Assembly: GCA_020630435.1 (NCBI GenBank)
Contig: JAHDBJ010000028.1
Location: forward strand, 1-46,967
Direction of reading: 5' to 3'
DNA: 46,967 bases
Origin: Saprospiraceae bacterium
Lineage (GTDB): Bacteria > Bacteroidota > Bacteroidia > Chitinophagales > Saprospiraceae
Shown here: positions 26,859 to 33,292 of the stretch, one piece after another
How positions within the stretch are numbered: position 1 is the first letter of the stretch
Layout of the letters: each line of letters begins with the position of its first letter
Position numbers and translations under genes: made by a program
The notes under the pieces: generated by a model
Seen by the model: the letters and a program-made list of their open reading frames with translations, nothing else
Database searches by the model: none
Told to the model about the DNA's origin: nothing

Positions 26859-27083
26859 AGGGCAAATGAGCAAAAATATCTTGACTTTTGGATATGCTTT
26901 TTAGTAAGCGAGTGATTTTTTTCAAAATATATTAGTATCGACTTTTAGAGCGGAGTTGAATCTAATTATTGGTTTTTAGGTTCAGGAAAACTTTGGAGAA
27001 ACCCTATCAATTTCTCAGATTGAATAGAATGGTTTTTCTAGGTTCTTGGGCTGTATTATTTTTTTATTCTTAAAAATCACTCA

Positions 27084-28502
27084 ATGAAAGTAGTACTCCA
27101 CATTTTGTTAACCTTATTTTTTACCAATACAGTTATGGCACAAATTAATTATGATGGACCACTAGTGGTCTATGTCAAATCATTTAATACCTACCTTGAA
27201 AAAGGGAAAGTAGATAGTAAGTATTTTAAAAGTTGTGAGGGCAAAATCAACTATGTAAAGAAAAGAGATCCAGAACTAGCTGCAAGAATGCAATCGGCAT
27301 TGGATGAAGCAAGAGGGAGTAGCAATGCTAATGCAACATCGACAACTCCTAGTGATTTAAATCAAGGCTCAAGGAATACTCGGAGTACTTCAAATACGAG
27401 CGATGCCGTTCTACAAAAAACAATAGATAAAAATTGTAGAATGTTTGAGGACTATTTAGCGAAATGTAAAATTAATGCTGCGGAATGTCAACGGTATTAT
27501 GATCGAGCAAAGGACAAAGCCATTTATGTAAAAAGTAAAGATACTCAGAAAGGAAGTGCGATGCTATCAAGGTTAGAAGCTGTTTCCAATAAGTGGGAAA
27601 AGCAAGCTGTAGGAGCAGCAGATTTAAAAAAGAGAGTATATGAGATGGATCAAGCCTTCAAATACTTGGATACAAATATTCCGAAAGGAGGATACGATAG
27701 CGATAATCCTGATGGAGCAGCAGAAAGAACAGAAGCGAGCGTGCAATTATTTAAGGCTAAAACCGATTTTATTCTTCAAAATTACAGCGATTTGCTGGAG
27801 ATTGCTTACACGAAAATTCAGTCAGTAGATGTAGGAGGTAGGCGTGGTGCTTCTATGCAATTTGGCGATTTTACATATTCAACATACTTGCTTCAATTTT
27901 ATAATCAAACAAAATCTATTTTAGGTGATAGTGATAATGATTTTCGAAATATAGAGTCAGGTTTGAAGGATGGTGGCAATAGTCCAGAGATTTCATATAA
28001 CCAGTTGATTAGTCGTATTGGGTTTTATGAGTCCGTATCGAAATTGTTTCCTTTTGAGAAAGGATTTAAAGTGGCTTATAATAAGTATAAAACCTTAGAA
28101 GCAAATAGCGGAGGCAGAAGTAAGGCAAGAGCAACTATGGCAGCATCAGAAAGAAAAGAATTAGAAGATCGACGTATGCCTAAAGCTGTTCGTCAAGATC
28201 CTGTTCTAGAGGCTAAAGTTAAGGAATACTTTATGTATAAAAAACCTGAACATTGGGGTGCTCCACTTCGTATAACGCTGAATTTCGCTAATTGGAATAT
28301 TCACAAGCATCCGCTTACAGGAATACCATTGTACAAAAGAATGAATGCTTCTATTGCTTCAAAAGACAATAAAACAGGGAAGGTTCATATCCGTAGTATT
28401 ATGATGCGGAGTGAGTATAATGGTTCAGGTTGGGAAGCCGCACAAGGAGAAACACTTCACCCTTTAGGGATGGAAATATTACCAGAGAATGTACATAAAT
28501 AA
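27084..28502 (+). CDS. Exported protein of unknown function
   Basis: A 472-residue protein with a signal peptide (1-19, TNTVMAQ). No family is recognised. Residues about 25-75 and 110-170 look like two copies of a helical unit: FNTYLEKGKVDSKYFKSCEG with KINYVKKRDPELAARM, and FEDYLAKCKINAAECQRYYD with KAIYVKSKDTQKGSAM. A Ser/Thr/Asn-rich linker (about 76-105) separates them. The middle is helical; the C-terminal 100 residues (EHWGAPLRITLNFANWNIHKHPLTGIPLYKRM) look like a distinct beta-rich domain. There is no T9SS tail, so it is probably periplasmic or surface-retained. Two regulator-type dyads lie upstream. Confidence 0.8.
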   Translation: MKVVLHILLTLFFTNTVMAQINYDGPLVVYVKSFNTYLEKGKVDSKYFKSCEGKINYVKKRDPELAARMQSALDEARGSSNANATSTTPSDLNQGSRNTRSTSNTSDAVLQKTIDKNCRMFEDYLAKCKINAAECQRYYDRAKDKAIYVKSKDTQKGSAMLSRLEAVSNKWEKQAVGAADLKKRVYEMDQAFKYLDTNIPKGGYDSDNPDGAAERTEASVQLFKAKTDFILQNYSDLLEIAYTKIQSVDVGGRRGASMQFGDFTYSTYLLQFYNQTKSILGDSDNDFRNIESGLKDGGNSPEISYNQLISRIGFYESVSKLFPFEKGFKVAYNKYKTLEANSGGRSKARATMAASERKELEDRRMPKAVRQDPVLEAKVKEYFMYKKPEHWGAPLRITLNFANWNIHKHPLTGIPLYKRMNASIASKDNKTGKVHIRSIMMRSEYNGSGWEAAQGETLHPLGMEILPENVHK

Positions 28503-28538
28503 ATAATCATCAATTACTAGGCGAGTGTTGTGGGTATA

Positions 28539-28639
28539 AGTAGAGACACATCAATGTAATATCAAGCAAAGCATAAAGCTAATATTGGAAAGTTTCATCG
28601 TATTATTTGATTTTCGCTAGATATTATGATGTCTCTACT
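28539..28639. repeat. Hairpin-forming element A (AGTAGAGACA ends)
   Basis: A 101-bp element with perfect 10-bp terminal inverted repeats, AGTAGAGACA (28539-28548) and TGTCTCTACT (28630-28639). Pairing continues imperfectly inward (ATCAATGTAATATC against GATATTATGAT). It is related to element B: both follow TGTTG..GGTAT and contain ATCAAT and ATATCAAGC. Confidence 0.7.
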
Positions 28640-28691
28640 ATTCCCCCTTAATCCAAATTACATGAAAGTTTCATCTAGTATTGTTGGTATC

Positions 28692-28835
28692 AGTAGAGGT
28701 AAATCAATTTAGGTTTTAAGCAGTATATCAAGCGTTAACCCAAAAAGATATATCCCTAAAGTAAATTGTCATAGGGATATGGATTCAACATTGTAAAGTG
28801 ATTCCGCTTTTAATTACTATCCCTATGCCTCTACT
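28692..28835. repeat. Hairpin-forming element B (AGTAGAGG ends)
   Basis: A 144-bp element with perfect 8-bp ends, AGTAGAGG (28692-28699) and CCTCTACT (28828-28835), and an internal perfect 9-bp stem ATATCCCTA / TAGGGATAT (about 28750-28780). It is a diverged tandem partner of element A. Confidence 0.7.
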
Positions 28836-28890
28836 ATATTTTTAATCCCGAAAATTATAAAATTATTATCTAATTATAAACAAAATAAAT

Positions 28891-31485
28891 ATGAAAAAAA
28901 CGATTAAACTGACAGTTGTATTTTTATTTTTTGCAATGGTCATAGAGGCTCAGATTACAAATATAGATGATTGTGTTACGCTTTATAATGGTTATCTAGA
29001 AGATGCTATTAGTACTACATCGCCAGCTCCTAGTCCAAATATGCATATGTTATACGATACGTATCGTAATTTTTCAGTATGGGATGCAAAAGAGGATACG
29101 ATAGGAACTCAAGTAGAATTAATATCGTATGATATAAATAATGGAAATATAATATCATTTGAAAACACTCTTCAAGCAGCTACAGATGTACATTTTGCTG
29201 CAACGATAGTTTGGGAATATTTCTTGAGTACTCATGGTAGATATGGATGGGATGGTTTAAATGGTCATATTGAATATTATATAAATCATGTGCCTAAAGA
29301 TGCACCTGGAGGAGATAATGATAATGCGTATAGCCATTTTAATGTTAATATATTTACTAATGAAGAATCTTTTGATTCTAAAATATCTTTCGGAGTTGCG
29401 TCTTTACCAAGTACAACAATAGATGCACTTGCACATGAATTTACTCATGCTGTAGTCTTTAAAGATACTAAAATTAGTATTGGAGGATACGCTTATATGG
29501 CTGGACCAATAGTAGAAGGACTATGTGATATTTTTGCATTATGTGTTGAGAATTATGTAAACAAAAACCCTAAATATGCTAAGTTGAAAAAACAAATATG
29601 GTCTATAGGAGAGGAAGCATTATGTTATGATAATCGAAGGCATGATGCTCCTAAATTACATGGCTTTCCAGATACGTATGAGGGACAATATTATGTAGAT
29701 CATACTAATTTAGATTGGAGTGACGAAGTAGAAGTTTCATACTTTGAACATCGTAATGCAACTATTCTTACACATTGGTTTTATTTGTTAGCTAATGGAG
29801 GTAAAGGAATAAATGATAAAGGAGAACAATTTAATGTTAAAGGAATCGGTATTGAAGCCGCTGCACAAATTGTCTATAATGTGATTAATACTAGAATTAT
29901 AGTTCAGCCAGGTAGTGACTTTGCTCATACCAATTTTCATGATTTTGCTTCCCTAGCCTATCAAGAGGCTGTAAGTTTTGGTTACCCTAGTTATAGAAGA
30001 GCAGTTAGAGAGGCTGCTCATGCGGTCAATATAGATAATAATATTGTTCCATTTCAAGAGGGACCTGATCCATCTAGTAATGAAGAATGGATTTACAAAT
30101 ATATTTATATCTCTGACTTTGAAAATTGGGGAATATGGAATGATGGAGATGCTTCAGGAGGGGCTGGGAAAAATTGCTATCGTAGTATCAATAATGCTCA
30201 ATATGCTACGGGAGGTACAGGAATATGTGTGCAGTTAAAAGATAAGACCTCAGGGTCATTAATGTATTCTGATGCTTTAGATTTTAGCTTTTATAATTCA
30301 AATTTTGAAAAAGTGCAAATGTTTTTTGATTACACCATCGTGCCTGACTATACAACAACGGAAGTTTTTGAGGCACTAATAATAGAGCGCTCAATAGATG
30401 GGATGAATTGGTATAAAATTGATGAATATACTGATGTCGGAAGTTCAATAAATCAAGGTGTTACAGATATTATAGGCTCTCTCGATCAACCAGTATATCT
30501 ACGGTTTCGCTGTGGGGCAAATGATGTTAGTGTTTATATCGATCAAGTAGAATTTGTAGGGGGAGTAACACTTTGCAATGATTACGTTGACAATGCAAAT
30601 TATCCAAATACTGAACCAGTAAATATAGGTATACCTTGTAATTGTACTAAAATATCTTCTAATAAGTTTGAGGGAGGCTGGTCGATATTTGAAGAAGGTG
30701 AAGGAGATTGTATAAGATATAATGATGATCTCCATGGTACAAATTTTGCAAATAGTGGGGATTATTGTATTCGTTTAAGAGATGATTCGGAAACATCCGT
30801 TTTGACTTCTGAAAATTTGGATTGGAGTCATCTAGATGCGGTTACAATAGATTTTACATATATTACAAAGAGTATGGATTCTGAATATCAACAAGGAGAA
30901 GATTTTTGGTTACAGCTATCAACAGATGGAGGAACTAATTATCAAATAATAGATACGTGGGTGAAAGATAAAGATTTTAAAAATTATGAAAGACATTATG
31001 AAACAGTTGTTATCCAAGGGCCATTTTCATCAACTACTAGAATACAATTTCGTTGCGATGCTTCGGGAAATTATGATTGGGTATATTTAGATGATATCAT
31101 GATCTGGGATTGTAATAAAGGCGATAACTATATAGTGTATGCACCTCCCCCTTTTCAAGAATGTGTAGATAATTTAAATAATAATAGAGAAGTGAATGTA
31201 GTGAATAATATGCCTGAATATTTTCAAAGCAAAATCAAATTATCGCCCAACCCAGCAAAAGATTTTATTGAGCTGAATTATGAATTAACAAACCAGCAAA
31301 ATATCAAGCTGAAAATAATAGACATCCAAGGACAAGTAATAGCGGAAGAGCATTTAGGGCAGCTAGATAAAGGAAGGCATTCTCATCGTATCAACACGTC
31401 CAGTTTTGTATCAGGAACCTATTTCTTACAAGTCTTGAATAAGGAGGGGCAGTTTGAAAATAAACGCTTTGTCGTAATAAGATAA
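28891..31485 (+). CDS. Secreted M4-type (thermolysin-like) metalloprotease with T9SS tail
   Basis: An 864-residue exported protease. Signal peptide 1-20 (VIEAQ). The catalytic domain (about 55-390) has H182-EFT-H186 (DALAHEFTHAV), the third zinc ligand E209 in the ExxxD pattern (IVEGLCD, D213) and an H287 region (SYFEHRNATILTHWFYLLANGG) matching the active-site His of M4 peptidases. No long propeptide (FTP/PepSY) is present, which is unusual for M4. Two MAM/jelly-roll-like domains follow (about 410-560 and 585-755; YIDQVEFVG, VYLDDIMIW), then a T9SS type A sorting domain (about 787-864, LSPNPAKDFIEL, VSGTYFLQV). It probably degrades external protein. Confidence 0.9.
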   Translation: MKKTIKLTVVFLFFAMVIEAQITNIDDCVTLYNGYLEDAISTTSPAPSPNMHMLYDTYRNFSVWDAKEDTIGTQVELISYDINNGNIISFENTLQAATDVHFAATIVWEYFLSTHGRYGWDGLNGHIEYYINHVPKDAPGGDNDNAYSHFNVNIFTNEESFDSKISFGVASLPSTTIDALAHEFTHAVVFKDTKISIGGYAYMAGPIVEGLCDIFALCVENYVNKNPKYAKLKKQIWSIGEEALCYDNRRHDAPKLHGFPDTYEGQYYVDHTNLDWSDEVEVSYFEHRNATILTHWFYLLANGGKGINDKGEQFNVKGIGIEAAAQIVYNVINTRIIVQPGSDFAHTNFHDFASLAYQEAVSFGYPSYRRAVREAAHAVNIDNNIVPFQEGPDPSSNEEWIYKYIYISDFENWGIWNDGDASGGAGKNCYRSINNAQYATGGTGICVQLKDKTSGSLMYSDALDFSFYNSNFEKVQMFFDYTIVPDYTTTEVFEALIIERSIDGMNWYKIDEYTDVGSSINQGVTDIIGSLDQPVYLRFRCGANDVSVYIDQVEFVGGVTLCNDYVDNANYPNTEPVNIGIPCNCTKISSNKFEGGWSIFEEGEGDCIRYNDDLHGTNFANSGDYCIRLRDDSETSVLTSENLDWSHLDAVTIDFTYITKSMDSEYQQGEDFWLQLSTDGGTNYQIIDTWVKDKDFKNYERHYETVVIQGPFSSTTRIQFRCDASGNYDWVYLDDIMIWDCNKGDNYIVYAPPPFQECVDNLNNNREVNVVNNMPEYFQSKIKLSPNPAKDFIELNYELTNQQNIKLKIIDIQGQVIAEEHLGQLDKGRHSHRINTSSFVSGTYFLQVLNKEGQFENKRFVVIR

Positions 31486-31535
31486 CTAGGATTTCTCCTA
31501 GAAATTAGCTTGAGTTTATTCGTTATACTTTATAT

Positions 31536-31578
31536 GTCTTGAGTAGTAGATAGGGTTAGCTATCTACTTACTTGAGAC
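31536..31578. repeat. Long hairpin downstream of M4-type protease gene
   Basis: GTAGATAG and CTATCTAC (8-bp perfect) continue outward as GTCTTGAGTA against TACTTGAGAC with two G-U pairs and one bulge, giving about 18 base pairs around the loop GGTTAG. It lies about 50 bp past the stop of the protease gene; no T-run follows. Likely an mRNA 3'-end structure. Confidence 0.65.
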
Positions 31579-31660
31579 GTTTAATAACGATTGAAAATAT
31601 ATGTTTTAGTAGTAGTTTTATATTTAAAAATTTGAACTTAGATAGAAAGTTTAAATTTAA

Positions 31661-31703
31661 TGTTTTAGGTATACCATAAAAAGTTATTGGTATGCCTTTT
31701 TAT
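31661..31703 (+). terminator. Intrinsic terminator, plus strand
   Basis: GGTATACCA (31668-31676) and TGGTATGCC (31688-31696) form a 9-bp stem with one G-U pair, followed by TTTTT (31697-31701). It closes the plus-strand protease transcript and touches the stop codon of the convergent lipocalin-like gene. Confidence 0.75.
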
Positions 31704-32074
31704 TGTTGATTAATTTTTCTATAAATAATATGCTGAGTTTTACCATTATTCATTTTTATCTTTAACGTATCTCTTGAAAGTTGGTCAACTTTAATAAAAA
31801 ATTCAGGTAGCTCATTTGCCTTTAAGTAAATGCGATCTGTCCCAAGACTATACGTTCCTTCTGTTTGTATATTTTGAAATGAACGATGGGTAAAAGAATC
31901 ATCATTATAAAATGTTAGAGACATTTCTGATGGATCACGGGGATCTAACTGCCCTTCATTTAAAATAGTTACAGCAACCCATGTACCCTGAAGTAGTTGA
32001 CGGTCTAATTGTTTCGCTTCTTTACATCCATTATTTAATAATAAAATAAGAATACTACAGATAAGAAGTCTCAT
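31700..32074 (-). CDS. Lipocalin-like lipoprotein
   Basis: A 124-residue lipoprotein: signal segment with C17 in the weak lipobox NNGC, then a small beta-rich domain with the lipocalin-like opening LLQGTWVAV and repeating strands (MSLTFYNDD, TEGTYSLGTDRIYLKA, TLKIKMNNGKTQHIIYRK). This resembles the short lipocalin-like family of Bacteroidota lipoproteins; a ligand is not known. It begins 11 bp after the stop of the desaturase gene, so the two form an operon, which hints at a lipid link but does not prove it. Confidence 0.75.
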   Translation of the reverse strand: MRLLICSILILLLNNGCKEAKQLDRQLLQGTWVAVTILNEGQLDPRDPSEMSLTFYNDDSFTHRSFQNIQTEGTYSLGTDRIYLKANELPEFFIKVDQLSRDTLKIKMNNGKTQHIIYRKINQQ

Positions 32075-32085
32075 GTATATTTTTT

Positions 32086-33186
32086 TTAAATAGTACTTAA
32101 TGGTTTTCCTAGCCCTAATGTCCTCAATACTCTAAGATGAGAATTTACAGCATCAATAAATTTAGGAAATTCATAATAAGGTAATTCAAATTCTTTGGCC
32201 GTTTCTCTCACAATTTTTGCAATATGTTTATAATGAACATGGCTGATACTAGGAAATAGATGATGTTCTACTTGGAAATTAAGCCCACCTGCAAACCAAC
32301 CAATAATTTTATTATCACAAGCAAAATTTGCCGTTGAAGTCAGTTGATGAACCGCCCATGTATTTTTCATACTTCCTGTCTGAGGAATAGAGAAGTGTTG
32401 TGGTCCTTCAACAACATGAGCGAGTTGGAAAATAGTGGTAATTAAAAGACCTGAAACCATATGCATCAATAAGAATCCAAGCAACACCAACCAAATCGGT
32501 AAGCCTACAAGCACAGGTAATATCAAGAGGATGAACCAGTATAATGATTTACTAAAAAGCAAAATGAGAAACTCCTTCTTCGGATTACGACCTAGCTTTT
32601 CGGTCATTCCTGTACGGTTATAATGCAAGAGTTGTTTGAAATCTTTTTGCATTATCCAACTAAACGTAGCAAAACAATATAAAAATAAAGCATAAATATG
32701 CTGAAAGCGATGGTATTTTTTGAGTTTACCATTTGGTGAAAGCCTTAAAAATGGTTTGTCGTCTATATCTTCGTCTAGTTCGTATACATTTGTATAGGTA
32801 TGATGCAATACATTGTGTTGGACGTGCCAAGTAAAAGCACTACCGCCTATCACATTCATAGAATAACTCATCAATTGATTGACCCATTTCTTGCTAGAAT
32901 AAGAACCATGCAAGGCATCATGCATCACGCATAGACCAATACCCGATAGTCCTAATCCCATAACCATGTAGCTAATAAGCACCAACCAAATAGGTAGATT
33001 AAGTGTCAATACCAATACAAAAGGAGTAAGATATAAAATATACATCACCAGCGTTTTGATGTACAACTCAGAATTGCCCGATTTACTGATATTATTTTGT
33101 TCAAAGTATTGGTGTACTCTCTTGTGTAATGTTTTGAAGAAATTCGCAGATTTGGCCCTAGGGAATTTTACATTAGGGTATGTCAT
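32086..33186 (-). CDS. Front-end-type membrane fatty-acid desaturase
   Basis: A 366-residue integral membrane di-iron desaturase. Three histidine boxes: H89-DAL-H93, H124-NVL-H128-H129 and Q305-VE-H308-H309. Gln in the third box (QVEHH) is typical of front-end (delta-5/6-type, linoleoyl-CoA desaturase) enzymes, which insert a double bond between an existing one and the carboxyl end. The N-terminal cytochrome b5 domain of eukaryotic front-end enzymes is absent, so electrons must come from a separate donor. Four membrane-spanning stretches are visible (about 44-66, 68-88, 204-228, 230-258). Activity on particular acyl chains cannot be read from sequence. First gene of an operon with a lipocalin-like lipoprotein. 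Confidence 0.9.
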   Translation of the reverse strand: MTYPNVKFPRAKSANFFKTLHKRVHQYFEQNNISKSGNSELYIKTLVMYILYLTPFVLVLTLNLPIWLVLISYMVMGLGLSGIGLCVMHDALHGSYSSKKWVNQLMSYSMNVIGGSAFTWHVQHNVLHHTYTNVYELDEDIDDKPFLRLSPNGKLKKYHRFQHIYALFLYCFATFSWIMQKDFKQLLHYNRTGMTEKLGRNPKKEFLILLFSKSLYWFILLILPVLVGLPIWLVLLGFLLMHMVSGLLITTIFQLAHVVEGPQHFSIPQTGSMKNTWAVHQLTSTANFACDNKIIGWFAGGLNFQVEHHLFPSISHVHYKHIAKIVRETAKEFELPYYEFPKFIDAVNSHLRVLRTLGLGKPLSTI

Positions 33187-33233
33187 TATAGGTTTATTTA
33201 GTCGTTTATAAAAAATTGTAATGGCGAATATAC

Positions 33234-33267
33234 AAATAAAAAAGCCGTTCCAATCGAGGAACGGCTT
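33234..33267 (-). terminator. Terminator of the Vps62-domain gene
   Basis: AAGCCGTTCC (33242-33251) and GGAACGGCTT (33258-33267) form a perfect 10-bp stem with a 6-base loop; read on the minus strand it is followed by TTTTATTTG. It lies 26 bp past the stop codon. Confidence 0.9.
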
Positions 33268-33292
33268 AAATTTATGATAGTTAAAGTTTTAA

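Larger units (their letters stand above)
26794..27083 (+). promoter_or_regulatory. 290-bp regulatory intergenic region
   Basis: This gap holds, in order, a terminator-like hairpin overlapping dyad 1, dyad 2, and a leader bounded by an 11-bp inverted repeat: GAGTGATTTTT (26910-26920) and AAAAATCACTC (27072-27082, ending one base before the ATG of the 27084 gene). The leader also contains an imperfect direct repeat (GGTTTTTAGGTTC near 26970, GGTTTTTCTAGGTTC near 27032). No small ORF of note and no clear -7 motif were seen. Confidence 0.55.
28503..28890. other. 388-bp intergenic region with tandem hairpin elements
   Basis: No gene seen. The region is dominated by two related elements bounded by AGTAGAG/CTCTACT inverted repeats (listed separately) and ends with the A-rich leader TAATTATAAACAAAA before the M4-type protease start. 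Confidence 0.65.

Noticed and set aside
28539-28835. Possible integron attC sites
   Set aside because: The ends lack the RYYYAAC/GTTRRRY core sites, no integrase is present, and the flanking genes are not cassette-like.
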